The notes: a model not told the origin generated them from the letters alone. A stretch of 64,000 nucleotides of DNA from Corynebacterium sp. TAE3-ERU16 (GCF_019209935.1 NZ_JAHUTN010000004.1:62001-126000); one strand, 5' to 3'; numbered from the stretch's first letter, positions 29,987-38,780 are shown. A program made the numbers and translations.

Positions 29987-30408
29987 CCCAGGCGCTCCGC
30001 CGTGGGGCCGTGGCCCTGCTCCTTCAGCAGGTCGCGGATCTCCGTGAGGAGCTCCACCTCCACAGGTGCCGGAGTCTCCTCGTCCTCTTTTCCGGCACGC
30101 GCGGCCTGGATCTCCTTGATCCGGTTCATGGGGGCGACGAGAACGAAGTAGATCACCGCCGCGATGATGAGGAAGTTGATCGCGGCGGTGATGATCGCCC
30201 CGAAGTCGATGAACGTCGCGTCGTTGCCCGGGCGCAGGTGGAAACCGAGGCCGGCGTAGTCGGTGCCGCCGAACACGGCGAGCAGCGGATTGATGAGGTT
30301 GTTCGAGAAGGCGGTGACGATCGCGGTGAATGCCGAACCGATAACGACCGCAACCGCGAGGTCGACGACATTGCCCCGCATGATGAAATTCTTGAAACCG
30401 TTAAGCAT
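29983..30408 (-). CDS. mscL: Large-conductance mechanosensitive channel MscL
   Basis: 141 aa. MLNGFKNFIMRGNVVDLAVA is the N-terminal helix and first transmembrane segment; IITAAINFLIIAAVIYFVLV is the second; a charged helix LTEIRDLLKEQ closes the protein. It opens under hypo-osmotic shock. Convergent with the small gene, overlapping it by 4 bp. Confidence 0.96.
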   Translation of the reverse strand: MLNGFKNFIMRGNVVDLAVAVVIGSAFTAIVTAFSNNLINPLLAVFGGTDYAGLGFHLRPGNDATFIDFGAIITAAINFLIIAAVIYFVLVAPMNRIKEIQAARAGKEDEETPAPVEVELLTEIRDLLKEQGHGPTAERLG

Positions 30409-30481
30409 GAAGGTCTGTAGCTCCTAGTTAGGTGAAAAACACGGTCTTCGTCGCTGAGGCGACGTGAACACTCTAGATGGC

Positions 30482-31252
30482 TCAGGACCGTTTTCCCGCC
30501 CCAGTCGCCCGTGGACCGGTCAGAACGACCGTGACGGGGGACGTCAGCGACACGGCCGCGACCCTCCGCGCGTCCTCCTCCGGCAGGGCCAGCAGAACGG
30601 TGGCGGCGCTCTGACCTCCGTGATCGCCCGGAGGTGCCGTCAGTATCACACGTGCTCCGGTGGCGATGACGTGGAAACCCGCATCCACCCCCGGTCCAGC
30701 GGGGTCGGTGTGTGCGCCCGGGCCCTCGTCGCCGGCCGAGAGAACGGTGACCGTATCGCCGTGGACGAGGAAGGGGACGACCGCGGGTTCCGCGAGCCGG
30801 AGCGGGACCATGGTCGGTCCGCCGTGTCCGGAGCCGTGATCGGTTCCCCCGAACATCCGTGCCGTCGCACCGGGGTCGATCAGAAGCGTCGTCGTCAGGA
30901 TCTGTCCCGGGTCAACCGAGGTCACGACGATCCGTCCGACGCCCGCATCGACGGACTCGAGGGTTCCCTCCGGGTGCAGACCGGGTGGGACCCGGACCAG
31001 TTCCAGATCCTCACGGCGCAGCTCCGCCCCCGCGGTGACCGGACTTGCCAGCGTGACGGCCCACGGATCGTCGCTCCGGGTCGATGAGATCGCGGTGACC
31101 GCAGCTAACACCACGAGCGCCAGAGCCGTTGACCGTCGGATCATCCGACTACGCCGCCAGCCCGGCGTCAGCGCCCGGATGACTGGGGAGGGCCACCCCT
31201 GGATCCGGTCGGCCCTAGCTGTCTCACACCTTGTTCTGCCGGGGAGTCTCAT
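30482..31252 (-). CDS. SAF-domain membrane protein
   Basis: 256 aa. A basic N-terminus containing ALTPGWRRSRMIRR is followed by one transmembrane helix (about 41-57) and an extracytoplasmic SAF domain (ASPVTAGAELRREDLELVRV), a fold shared with CpaB/FlgA and antifreeze-like proteins. Start ATG 31252 overlaps the end of the folate gene by 29 bp; ATG 31144 would cut the ALTPGWRR stretch, which looks like part of the protein. No pilus genes are near. Function unknown. Confidence 0.7.
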   Translation of the reverse strand: MRLPGRTRCETARADRIQGWPSPVIRALTPGWRRSRMIRRSTALALVVLAAVTAISSTRSDDPWAVTLASPVTAGAELRREDLELVRVPPGLHPEGTLESVDAGVGRIVVTSVDPGQILTTTLLIDPGATARMFGGTDHGSGHGGPTMVPLRLAEPAVVPFLVHGDTVTVLSAGDEGPGAHTDPAGPGVDAGFHVIATGARVILTAPPGDHGGQSAATVLLALPEEDARRVAAVSLTSPVTVVLTGPRATGAGKRS

Positions 31253-31919
31253 GCCCGTGGGACACTCCGGGACCGTCGGAGGTTCCCGGATCCGCGGTCG
31301 ACGGCACGCAGTTGTGGAATGCGCCCGGTGTGAGGACCCCGTCCACAGGTTCGTCGTGCGCTTCCGCGGGCAGGCGATCAAGCAACTCTGAATCGTATGT
31401 CAATGCGATGATCCTGCACCGGTTCCGGCTCGCACCCGCCAGTGCGCGATCGAAGTAACCGGCGCCTCTGCCGAGCCGAACCCCGTCCACCGAGCATGCG
31501 AGCGCCGGACACAGCAGGAGCTCCACATCCCGGGGGAGCGTCTCCACTGCGGGGCCGGCAGGTTCGGTGATCCCGAATCTGCCCCGGTGCAGGTCTCCGA
31601 TTGACTCACAGAAGGCCCAGCTGAGTCGACCGGCCGCTCCGCTCACCGGCAACCAGATGCCGGGAAGCACCGACAGCAGCGCCCCCACCAACTGTCCGCC
31701 ACCCGGTTCACCCGACATCGGCGAGTACGCGGCGACCGCGGTCGGGTCGTCGGAGTGGATCAGCTGCAGGACGCCCTCGACCAGACGGGTATCCAGGATG
31801 CGGCGCCGCTCGGGGGGTGTGGTCGCCCGGGCATCCAGGATCGAGCGGCGGAGTCCCTCCTTCACCTCCCGGGGGGTGGCGAGTGTGCCGGAAGTCGTCT
31901 CCGGCGTCCGAATATCCAT
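31224..31919 (-). CDS. 5-formyltetrahydrofolate cyclo-ligase family protein
   Basis: 231 aa. Converts 5-formyl-THF to 5,10-methenyl-THF with ATP. RRSILDARATTPPERRR (substrate loop) and GRGAGYFDRAL (phosphate-binding signature) are typical. The C-terminal 30 residues after FHNCVPS are extra and overlap the start of the SAF gene. Located next to galU as in other Corynebacteriales. Confidence 0.88.
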   Translation of the reverse strand: MDIRTPETTSGTLATPREVKEGLRRSILDARATTPPERRRILDTRLVEGVLQLIHSDDPTAVAAYSPMSGEPGGGQLVGALLSVLPGIWLPVSGAAGRLSWAFCESIGDLHRGRFGITEPAGPAVETLPRDVELLLCPALACSVDGVRLGRGAGYFDRALAGASRNRCRIIALTYDSELLDRLPAEAHDEPVDGVLTPGAFHNCVPSTADPGTSDGPGVSHGHETPRQNKV

Positions 31920-31979
31920 GTCAAATGATCCTAATCACCCACTCGGGTATCCGTTGTCCGTTTCGTTATACGGGGCCGG

Positions 31980-31985
31980 TAGGCT
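31980..31985 (+). promoter_or_regulatory. Leaderless -10 box of galU
   Basis: TAGGCT, 6 nt before ATG 31992, without a ribosome site. Confidence 0.6.
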
Positions 31986-31991
31986 CAAAGT

Positions 31992-32903
31992 ATGAGCAAG
32001 CCGATGAAGATGCACAAGCATGCGGTGAAGACGGTTGTTGTCCCCGCAGCGGGGTTGGGCACCCGTTTTCTGCCCGCGACGAAGACTGTCCCGAAGGAAC
32101 TGCTACCGGTCGTCGACACGCCCGGGATCGAACTGATCGCCGAGGAGGCGGCCGACCTGGGGGCCTCCCGGCTCGCGGTGATCACCGCCCCGAAAAAACA
32201 GGGCGTTCTCGCGCATTTTCAGGAACACCCCGAACTTGAACGCACCCTTGAGGAACGGGGTAAGAACGAACAGCTCGACAAGGTGCGGCGCGCCCCCTCA
32301 CTGATCCGCGCGGTGCCGGTCGAGCAGGACAAACCCCTCGGACTCGGACACGCGGTCGGGCTCGCGGAGAACGTGCTGGATGACGATGAGGACGTCGTCG
32401 CCGTCATGCTCCCCGACGATCTCGTCCTCCCCACCGGGGTGATGGAACGGATGGCCGAGGTCCGTGCCGAACTCGGCGGCAGCGTGCTCTGCGCCTTCGA
32501 GGTCGAACCCGACCAGGTCAGCAACTACGGCGTGTTCGACATCGAGGAAATCGACACCGATGCGAGTGACGTGAAGCGTGTCCTCGGCATGGTCGAGAAA
32601 CCTGCTCAGGAGGACGCCCCCTCGACCTTCGTCGCCACCGGACGCTACCTGCTCGACAGGGCGATCTTCGATGCGCTGCGCCGGATCGAACCAGGCAAGG
32701 GTGGGGAGCTTCAGCTCACCGACGCGATCGAGCTCCTGATCACCGAGGGACATCCCGTGCACATCGTCATCCACGAGGGACGCCGCCATGATCTCGGGAA
32801 CCCCGGAGGGTACATCCGGGCGTGCGTCGACTACGGAATCCACCACCCCGAGTACGGGCCCTCGTTGCGCAGATGGGTCGGCGAACTCCTCGAATCCGAC
32901 TAG
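31992..32903 (+). CDS. galU: UTP-glucose-1-phosphate uridylyltransferase
   Basis: 303 aa. Makes UDP-glucose for cell-envelope glycans and trehalose. VVPAAGLGTRFLPATKTVPKE is the nucleotide-binding signature; LPDDLVL carries the catalytic Asp, and RHDLGNPGGYIRA the C-terminal motif. ATG 31992 fits a leaderless start; ATG 32004 is an alternative. Confidence 0.96.
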   Translation: MSKPMKMHKHAVKTVVVPAAGLGTRFLPATKTVPKELLPVVDTPGIELIAEEAADLGASRLAVITAPKKQGVLAHFQEHPELERTLEERGKNEQLDKVRRAPSLIRAVPVEQDKPLGLGHAVGLAENVLDDDEDVVAVMLPDDLVLPTGVMERMAEVRAELGGSVLCAFEVEPDQVSNYGVFDIEEIDTDASDVKRVLGMVEKPAQEDAPSTFVATGRYLLDRAIFDALRRIEPGKGGELQLTDAIELLITEGHPVHIVIHEGRRHDLGNPGGYIRACVDYGIHHPEYGPSLRRWVGELLESD

Positions 32904-33047
32904 ACGCTGTGGGGCGGCGGTACGGATGAGTCGCGACACCCGGATTCTCCCCCGGCGATAGCGCCCCAGAGCAGCTTCACCGCACTACAATGACGGCGGA
33001 ACGATGCGGTGATCAGGTCCGTGTCCGTCGGGAAGGAGACGAAGCGA

Positions 33048-34337
33048 GTGCGTTCCGTCGAACAGCAACTGTCCCTCGTGACCCGTGCCGCGGTCACCCC
33101 GGAACCGGTTCGCATCGCCATCTCCGAAGCGCTCGGCCTCATGTGCGCCGAGGAGGTCCAGGCGACACGCCCGCTCCCCGGATTCACCCAGGCCGCGATC
33201 GACGGGTACGCCGTCCGTGCCGTTGACGTCGGAGGAGAACGTGGAATCGGCTCCCCGGAGCTCGCTTCCGCGAAGGACAATCAGGACGGGGAACCCAAGG
33301 GGGCCGCAAAATCGCTTCCCGTCGTCGGTGAAGTTCCCGCGGGCTCGCAGCAGCCACTCCGGCTGCAGCCGCGACAGGCCGTGCGCGTGCACACCGGAGC
33401 ACCTCTGCCCACCCTCGCCGACGCGGTTCTCCCGCTCGCCTGGTCCGACCGCGGGCACAAGAGAATGACCGCCGAACGCCCCGTACGCTCGGGTGAGTTC
33501 GTGCGCAAGGTCGGGGACGACATCCGTGAGGGTGACGTGGCGGTGTCACCGGGCAGCGTGCTCGGTCCCGCGCAGATCGGGCTGCTCGCCGCCGTCGGTC
33601 ACCCGAAGGTCCTCGTCTATCCCCGTCCCCGGATGTCCGTGATCTCCGCGGGCGCCGAACTCGTCGACATCGACCGGGAGCCGGGCCGGGGACAGGTCTA
33701 CGACGTCAACTCCTACGCGCTCGCCGCCGCGGGCAGGGAAGCCGGCGCGGATGTCCACCGGGTCGGTATCGCGGCCGGGGAACCCCGGAGGCTGCGCGAG
33801 ATCATCGAGGGACAGATGCTGCGCAGCGAGATCATCGTCATCTCGGGAGCGGTCGGCGGCGCCGGCTCGGAGACCATCCGGAGGGTGCTCTCGGAGATCG
33901 GTGACATAGACACCACCCGCGTCGCCATGCACCCCGGATCCGTGCAGGGGTTCGGTCTTCTCGGAGATGAGGGCATCCCGGTGTTCCTCCTGCCCTCGAA
34001 CCCGGTGTCCGCCCTCGTCATCTTCGAGACATTCATCCGCCCGGTCGTGCGCCTGTCGCTCGGCAAGCGCAACGCCACCCGCCGGGCCGTCAAGGCCCGG
34101 GCACTCAACCGCATCACCTCGAGGGAGGGACGCCGCGGACTCATTCGGGCCCGGCTCATGCGTGACGCCGAGACACGCGACTACCTCGTCGAGGGACTCG
34201 GTGGTGCAGGCGGCGCGCCCGCCCACCTGCTCGCCGGGATGGGGGCGGCGAACGCGATGATCCGGATCCCGGAGGAGGTCACCGCGATCCGCCCCGGAGA
34301 CGTCGTCGATGTCCTCTTCCTCTCCCAGAGTCAGTGA
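33048..34337 (+). CDS. glp: Glp, gephyrin-like (MoeA-like) cell-division protein
   Basis: 429 aa with the MoeA fold: FTQAAIDGYAVRA, GDDIREGD, SAGAELVD and LPSNPVSALVIFE in order. Two MoeA catalytic motifs are altered: the usual TGDEL is SAGAELV, and GGVSxGxxD is GAVGGAGSE. This and the order galU-glp-rimJ-glpR match the gephyrin-like protein of C. glutamicum, reported to bind FtsZ and a membrane receptor GlpR rather than to make molybdenum cofactor. GTG 33048 has GGAAGGAG 9-10 nt upstream; the GTG at 33009 lacks one. A TACAAT -10 lies at 32986. Confidence 0.82.
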   Translation: MRSVEQQLSLVTRAAVTPEPVRIAISEALGLMCAEEVQATRPLPGFTQAAIDGYAVRAVDVGGERGIGSPELASAKDNQDGEPKGAAKSLPVVGEVPAGSQQPLRLQPRQAVRVHTGAPLPTLADAVLPLAWSDRGHKRMTAERPVRSGEFVRKVGDDIREGDVAVSPGSVLGPAQIGLLAAVGHPKVLVYPRPRMSVISAGAELVDIDREPGRGQVYDVNSYALAAAGREAGADVHRVGIAAGEPRRLREIIEGQMLRSEIIVISGAVGGAGSETIRRVLSEIGDIDTTRVAMHPGSVQGFGLLGDEGIPVFLLPSNPVSALVIFETFIRPVVRLSLGKRNATRRAVKARALNRITSREGRRGLIRARLMRDAETRDYLVEGLGGAGGAPAHLLAGMGAANAMIRIPEEVTAIRPGDVVDVLFLSQSQ

Positions 34338-34364
34338 CAGGACCGGCAGGGGACGTGGACGCGC

Positions 34365-35069
34365 GTGATTGATCCCTTCGGGTGTGCGGTCGGACAGTCG
34401 GAGAAACGGGCGAGCCGAGACCCGCACCCCGAGCACCCGGGCTGGCCCGAAGTGACCGACCGGGTCGTTCTCCCCGACGGAACCCTGGTCCGCCTCCGCC
34501 CCCTGCTGCGGCGTGACGCCGGATCCTGGTGCGCCATGCGGACCGAGGACGTCGAGATCCTCCGCCCTGTGGAGCCCACCGTCGCAGGAACATGGGAACG
34601 CGCCCACGACCGCTCCGCCTGGTGGCGACTTCTCCTTACCCTCCGAACGATGGCGAACACGGGGGTGCTGGTCCCCATGGCCATCGAATGCGACGGGCGT
34701 TTCGCCGGGCAGCTCACCCTCGGCAACATCCAGCACGGTGTCGTGTCCGACTGCTGGATCGGCTACTGGGTGTCCAGTCGCTACACCGGGCGCGGTGTGG
34801 CGACGGCCGCTGTCGCACTCGGTACGGACCACGCCTTCGACAGGGTCGGTGTGCATCGGGTCACCGCGACCTACCTGCCCGCCAACCCGGCATCGGGAAG
34901 GGTCCTCGCGCTCAACGGGTTCCGTGAGGAGGGCTACCTGGTGCGGTGCCTCCACATCGACGGTGACTGGAGGGACCACCATCTCGTGGCACTGACCGAG
35001 GGGGAGTTCCTCGATTCCTGCGTCGACCGGTTGATACGCGGCGGCAGAATCCTCCGGAAGGCGGTCTGA
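34365..35069 (+). CDS. rimJ: RimJ-type GNAT acetyltransferase
   Basis: 234 aa. The acetyl-CoA core is GYWVSSRYTGRGVATAAVAL with the Q/RxxGxG/A-type loop, followed by VHRVTATYLPANPASGRVLA typical of RimJ/RimL. Likely acetylates N-terminal residues of ribosomal or other proteins. It lies between glp and glpR as Rv0995 does between moeA1 and Rv0996. The first 35 residues seem variable, so a later start is possible. Confidence 0.85.
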   Translation: MIDPFGCAVGQSEKRASRDPHPEHPGWPEVTDRVVLPDGTLVRLRPLLRRDAGSWCAMRTEDVEILRPVEPTVAGTWERAHDRSAWWRLLLTLRTMANTGVLVPMAIECDGRFAGQLTLGNIQHGVVSDCWIGYWVSSRYTGRGVATAAVALGTDHAFDRVGVHRVTATYLPANPASGRVLALNGFREEGYLVRCLHIDGDWRDHHLVALTEGEFLDSCVDRLIRGGRILRKAV

Positions 35070-35206
35070 CGCAGGCTGTCCCGACCCCGTGAACACCCGG
35101 CGTGCCTACCGGGAAGCTCCGTCGAACACGGTTAGTGTTGGGTGGAAGTGGCAGTTCACCCTGCCCGTCATTCTGTTGCAATCAAGTGGAAGGTGGGCGG
35201 ACGCTC

Positions 35207-36541
35207 ATGTTCGGGACATTCGTGATCGGCCTGATGATCGTGGTCTGGCTGTTTGTGCTCCTTCCACTCGTGCTGCGCAACCGGCGACCCATCCGGCACG
35301 CGGGTGAAGGGTTCGACGACACCCGCATCGTCTTCTCCGGGGACGATGCCACGCAGGCACCCCGTCGTAGGCCGCGGCTCGGGCACACCGGCATCCACGG
35401 CCCGGCGGAATCATCGACGGATCCGGTCAATCCCGGGGACCCGGTCACCGGTGAGTACGAACTCCTCGATGATCCGGAGATCGTCGCCGGACGGGGGCGC
35501 ACGGACGACGCCGAACCGGCGGACCATGACGCCGGTGAGCACGCTGAAACCGAAACCTCCGGGGACGGAGGCGCGACGCACGTCACCGGGATCGGTGGCT
35601 TCTTCTCCGCCCTGTTCGGTCGGAGATCGGCGGTCGACGACGGTGACGGTCCGGGTACGGAGGACGGAGACAGGAGTTCCGGCACCGCCACCGCCAGCGA
35701 ACGCCGCAGGGCGGCGGCAGCGGAGATCCGCAGCCGGATGCGCGCCCGGACACGCCCGACCGAACAGGACGCCATCGAGATCCTCGAAGGTGAGGTCGTC
35801 ACGGAGCTGCCCGCCCTGGCCGCGCACCCCGAGACGGTCGACACCGTGGTCGTCCCCGCGGTCGACCTCGACGATGACGACGAAGATGCCTTCCACCACG
35901 ACGACGCCTACACCGACCCCGCCGACCTCCTGCACCCGGCTGGTGACTACCGGCCCGCCGACGACACCGGTGAGGCCTACGACTACGGGGATGAGCCGCA
36001 TACCGCGGATACCGCTGTCGCCGAGATCGAGGAGGCCGAACCGGAACTCACCGAAGAGGACATCGCGTTCGCCGCGAGCCGCCGTGGTCGTGGCGGATTC
36101 GATCCGGAGACCCACGACGCCTACGCCGCCGCCCGGTTCCGACGGCGCCAACGCACCCTGGTCATCCTCGCCGTGCTCCTGTTGGCGGGCCTCGGGATAG
36201 GTTTCCTGTTCGGCGGACTGTACTGGCTGGTGCCAGCCGCCGTGGGGCTGCTGCTCGGCATGTACCTCTACGCGCTGCGCACCCAGGTCATGGCCGAACA
36301 GGAACTCCGTGCCCGCCGAATCCGTCAGATCCGCCGCGCACGTCTCGGCGTACGTAATGCAGCCGACGCCGAACTCGGGCTTCCCGCACGCCTGCGGCGC
36401 CCCGGTGCGGTCGTCCTGGAGATCGACGACGAGAGCCCGGATTTCCACGAGCTCGAACTCCACGAGGGCTGCGCGGGGGCCGGGACCGATGAGGACACCG
36501 TGATCGACATATCGACCTATCACCCGCGCCGGGCGGGTTGA
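35207..36541 (+). CDS. glpR: GlpR, membrane receptor of Glp
   Basis: 444 aa. Transmembrane helix at 2-23, then some 290 residues of acidic, low-complexity cytoplasmic sequence (Asp/Glu/Gly-rich with Arg-rich patches around 160-185), then two hydrophobic segments at about 315-354 and a soluble tail. This topology and the position next to glp fit GlpR of C. glutamicum, which anchors Glp and FtsZ at the septum. GGAAGGTGGG precedes ATG 35207; the longer frame has no ribosome site. Confidence 0.78.
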   Translation: MFGTFVIGLMIVVWLFVLLPLVLRNRRPIRHAGEGFDDTRIVFSGDDATQAPRRRPRLGHTGIHGPAESSTDPVNPGDPVTGEYELLDDPEIVAGRGRTDDAEPADHDAGEHAETETSGDGGATHVTGIGGFFSALFGRRSAVDDGDGPGTEDGDRSSGTATASERRRAAAAEIRSRMRARTRPTEQDAIEILEGEVVTELPALAAHPETVDTVVVPAVDLDDDDEDAFHHDDAYTDPADLLHPAGDYRPADDTGEAYDYGDEPHTADTAVAEIEEAEPELTEEDIAFAASRRGRGGFDPETHDAYAAARFRRRQRTLVILAVLLLAGLGIGFLFGGLYWLVPAAVGLLLGMYLYALRTQVMAEQELRARRIRQIRRARLGVRNAADAELGLPARLRRPGAVVLEIDDESPDFHELELHEGCAGAGTDEDTVIDISTYHPRRAG

Positions 36542-36709
36542 CCGGGCGACCGGTACCACCGGTTTCGGGCGGGTGACGGGCACTGATCCGGGAGGACAGA
36601 GTTCAAATTGTGTCGCCGGGCCTGTGGGCGTAACATGTCCACCAGCACCGAGTGGTCCGGTCAACGCCGGATCCCGGTACCCGGGTGTCTCCCTAGGGAA
36701 ACACCGTGA

Positions 36710-36782
36710 GGGGCTATAGCGCAGTTGGTAGCGCGCCTCGTTCGCATCGAGGAGGTCAGGGGTTCGATTCCCCTTAGCTCCA
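36710..36782 (+). tRNA. tRNA-Ala (anticodon CGC)
   Basis: 73 nt forming a full cloverleaf. The acceptor stem GGGGCTA/TAGCTCC contains the G3-U70 pair that identifies alanine tRNAs. Anticodon stem CCTCG/CGAGG encloses TTCGCAT, anticodon CGC, reading GCG. The T loop is GTTCGATTC with stem AGGGG/CCCCT. CCA is not encoded. Confidence 0.97.
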
Positions 36783-36788
36783 CGTCGA

Positions 36789-36839
36789 GGGGAAGTGTCG
36801 AACTCTTTGGGGTTCTCACTTCCCCTTTTCCGTGTTTTC
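36789..36839 (+). terminator. Terminator of tRNA-Ala
   Basis: 9-bp arms GGGGAAGTG / CACTTCCCC (36789-36797, 36827-36835) followed by TTTT. Confidence 0.88.
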
Positions 36840-36872
36840 CGGGGCGATCGTGCCTCCGTGGTCGAGGTACCG

Positions 36873-37082
36873 TTAGGCGACGGTGATGGTGTGGTCACCG
36901 ATGAAGATCTTGTCCGTGGAGTATTCAGGGGGCTCCCGCGTTTCAGCGGTGCCCACCGTGGTGTGGGCGTATTTCTCCCAGACGCTACCGGTGCAGACCC
37001 CGCTTTCGGAGAGTGTGGCTTCTGCGTTATTGAGTTGGATTGCTTCGTTCTGGTTCCTTTTTGTCGTTCGAGTCCTTTTCAT
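36873..37082 (-). CDS. Small hypothetical protein downstream of the tRNA
   Basis: 69 aa, from MKRTRTTKRNQNEAIQLNNA to an end reading IFIGDHTITVA. From about residue 20 nearly every codon ends in C or G, which argues for real coding despite the lower GC around it. Its ATG overlaps the TGA of the next upstream frame (ATGA), as in coupled genes. No ribosome site is seen. Family not recognised; it could be the end of a decayed element. Confidence 0.4.
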   Translation of the reverse strand: MKRTRTTKRNQNEAIQLNNAEATLSESGVCTGSVWEKYAHTTVGTAETREPPEYSTDKIFIGDHTITVA

Positions 37083-37366
37083 GGCTTGTCGGTGGAGTCA
37101 CTGAATATGCCAGGGCCTACTGCTTCAATGAAGTCACCGCGTGGAGACCCAACGACTTTCCTGCGAGCTTCCAGGCTTTTCGGAATCTTCCGAGCGGCCC
37201 CGTGTGTCTGCTGGTAGAGATTTGTCGTGTCCACAGCTGGGGAGGAGGGCATCTCGGTGTCGGGAACCGGATCGTCAAACGTCGCCATTCCCACTGGTTT
37301 CGCTATGTGACGGAGGTGCACCCGAGAGGGAGATGCGTTCGGGCATGCGGTGGACATGTCGGGCAT
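37079..37366 (-). CDS. Possible small gene coupled to the preceding one
   Basis: 95 codons, ending EAVGPGIFSDSTDKP, with its TGA inside the ATGA overlap at 37079-37082. Coding bias is weaker than in its partner, and the N-terminus is uncertain. Listed because of the overlap only; function unknown. Confidence 0.25.
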   Translation of the reverse strand: MPDMSTACPNASPSRVHLRHIAKPVGMATFDDPVPDTEMPSSPAVDTTNLYQQTHGAARKIPKSLEARRKVVGSPRGDFIEAVGPGIFSDSTDKP

Positions 37367-37410
37367 CGCCTCCGGGTTGACTCTCTGTGCGGGTGTACCG
37401 CCAACGTCTC

Positions 37411-37439
37411 TTGAAGAGCTCAGTCCCCTGAAGTAATCT
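37411..37439 (+). promoter_or_regulatory. Promoter of the tetR-doxX operon
   Basis: TTGAAG (37411-37416), 17-bp spacer, TAATCT (37434-37439): a near-consensus housekeeping promoter whose -10 box overlaps the operator palindrome. Confidence 0.65.
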
Positions 37440-37463
37440 GAACATGTTCAGTGAACAGGTTCA
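37438..37463 (+). promoter_or_regulatory. Tandem palindromic operator of the TetR regulator
   Basis: CTGAACATGTTCAG (37438-37451) is a perfect 14-bp palindrome; TGAACAGGTTCA (37452-37463) repeats the GAAC-N2-GTTC core directly next to it. The pair covers the -10 box and runs up to the AGGAGG ribosome site, so binding would block transcription. Autoregulation is inferred. Confidence 0.7.
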
Positions 37464-37473
37464 GGAGGTGGAG

Positions 37474-38067
37474 ATGAACGGCATCCGGGCTGAGGCGCGT
37501 CAGGCGACGCGCCGTGCCGTGCTGGAGGCGGCAGGCAAGTTGTTCGACGAGCGTGGATTCCTTGAGACGACCGTGAGGGATATCGCGCGGAAAGCGGGTG
37601 TGAGTGTCGGGACCGTGATGGCGGCCGGGGACAAGGAAACCCTGCTGGTGGAGTTCTTCGACGGCCTTATCGCGGAGCGTCAGCAGTACGCCGATGCTCT
37701 CGCCCCGGGTGTCGGAACCCGGTGCGACGAAGAGGCGGTGGCAGTGGTTGAGCCGTTCGTGTCGCTCTTCGATGAGCGTCGTGACCTCGCGCAGGCGTAC
37801 GCCTCGATTCTGGTCGGTGGGAGACATTCCTCCGTGGTCTTCACCGACCTCGCGCGGCGGCTGATCGCTGTGTTCGAGCATCTGGTGGAAGCCTGCGGTT
37901 GCCCGAGGTCCGTCGACGCACGCGGGTGTGCCGACGCGTTCCACGCGGCGTACATCGGGAGCTTGTTCATGTGGTCGGCCACGCCGGAGAGGTCCGTGTC
38001 GGAATTCACGGCTCAGTTGCGGGACGTCTTCGCGGCGATCTGCCCGCATGAGGGAGGTCACCCGTGA
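37474..38067 (+). CDS. TetR-family regulator
   Basis: 197 aa. The helix-turn-helix TTVRDIARKAGVSVGTVMAA lies at about residues 34-53; the rest is a ligand-binding domain of unknown specificity. ATG 37474 follows AGGAGG by 5 nt; an ATG 30 nt upstream lies inside the operator. Coupled to the DoxX gene by a GTGA overlap, so the two likely form an autorepressed unit that answers a small molecule. Confidence 0.85.
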   Translation: MNGIRAEARQATRRAVLEAAGKLFDERGFLETTVRDIARKAGVSVGTVMAAGDKETLLVEFFDGLIAERQQYADALAPGVGTRCDEEAVAVVEPFVSLFDERRDLAQAYASILVGGRHSSVVFTDLARRLIAVFEHLVEACGCPRSVDARGCADAFHAAYIGSLFMWSATPERSVSEFTAQLRDVFAAICPHEGGHP

Positions 38068-38420
38068 TTCTGCTTCCGTCGTGGTGGGTGCCACCAGCTC
38101 TCCTGGCCGCCGTCCTTCTCCTGGACGTGGCGCTGTCGATCCGGCCGCTCGGCTTCATCCGCATGTGTCTCCACGGTGTCCGGTTCCCCGAGGAGTGGTG
38201 GTGGATCCTGCTCGTTGTCAAGGTGCTTGCGGCAGGGGGGCTCATCGCGGGCATCTGGGTCCCCGGAATCGCCTTTGCAGCCAACAGCGGGGTCATCGCC
38301 TACTTCCTGTGCGCATCAGCAGCCCACATCCGGGCGAAAGCAACCGGAGCCGCTTTCCGGGTCAATTGCCTGGGGATGCTGGCATTGTCGTGCGTGACCC
38401 TCGTGTCGAGCTTCCTCTGA
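38064..38420 (+). CDS. DoxX-like membrane protein
   Basis: 118 aa, about four transmembrane helices (roughly 5-28, 45-65, 68-88, 95-117). WWWILLVVKVLAAGGLIAGI resembles the DoxX-like family. GTG start overlaps the tetR stop. DoxX proteins are linked to redox or quinone-related processes, but no substrate can be read here. Confidence 0.7.
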   Translation: MILLPSWWVPPALLAAVLLLDVALSIRPLGFIRMCLHGVRFPEEWWWILLVVKVLAAGGLIAGIWVPGIAFAANSGVIAYFLCASAAHIRAKATGAAFRVNCLGMLALSCVTLVSSFL

Positions 38421-38780
38421 GGTCTGAACTGGCGATGCTTCAGACCTGACCGCAGAGGGATGGGCCGCATCGGTGAATGTACGCCGATAACGTTTCTTCA
38501 TCCGCGGCATCCACGACTGCACGATTGATGTCGTGCAGTCCACCTGCGTAACCAACGCAGAAGCAGGCAACACATGATCCCCACGAGCATGGAGTCGGAC
38601 ATGTGCCCCTGACCCCACCGCAAGAGACCGCCGGCACCCGGATCTCCTGCTGTCGACGGGATCTGTCCGTCCCGGGAGAACAATGCTCCGGATGTTCCTA
38701 CGACAACCCCTATCGCGGGGTTCCGGGGTGGCGGAGCCCTGCGGTACCCGCGTTTAGCGCGTGGTGCAGATCCAGGGTTG
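38421..38780. other. Intergenic stretch without a gene
   Basis: About 360 bp between the DoxX gene and the MscS gene. Several short frames exist on both strands but none has a start site or codon bias. I see no terminal repeats or transposase fragment. Confidence 0.5.

Noticed and set aside
33048..34337. Annotation as an active MoeA molybdenum transferase
   Set aside because: Two catalytic motifs are altered and the neighbours are those of the division protein Glp; an enzymatic role is not fully excluded.
38421..38780. Small genes between the DoxX and MscS genes
   Set aside because: The short frames have neither ribosome sites nor codon bias and no recognisable product.
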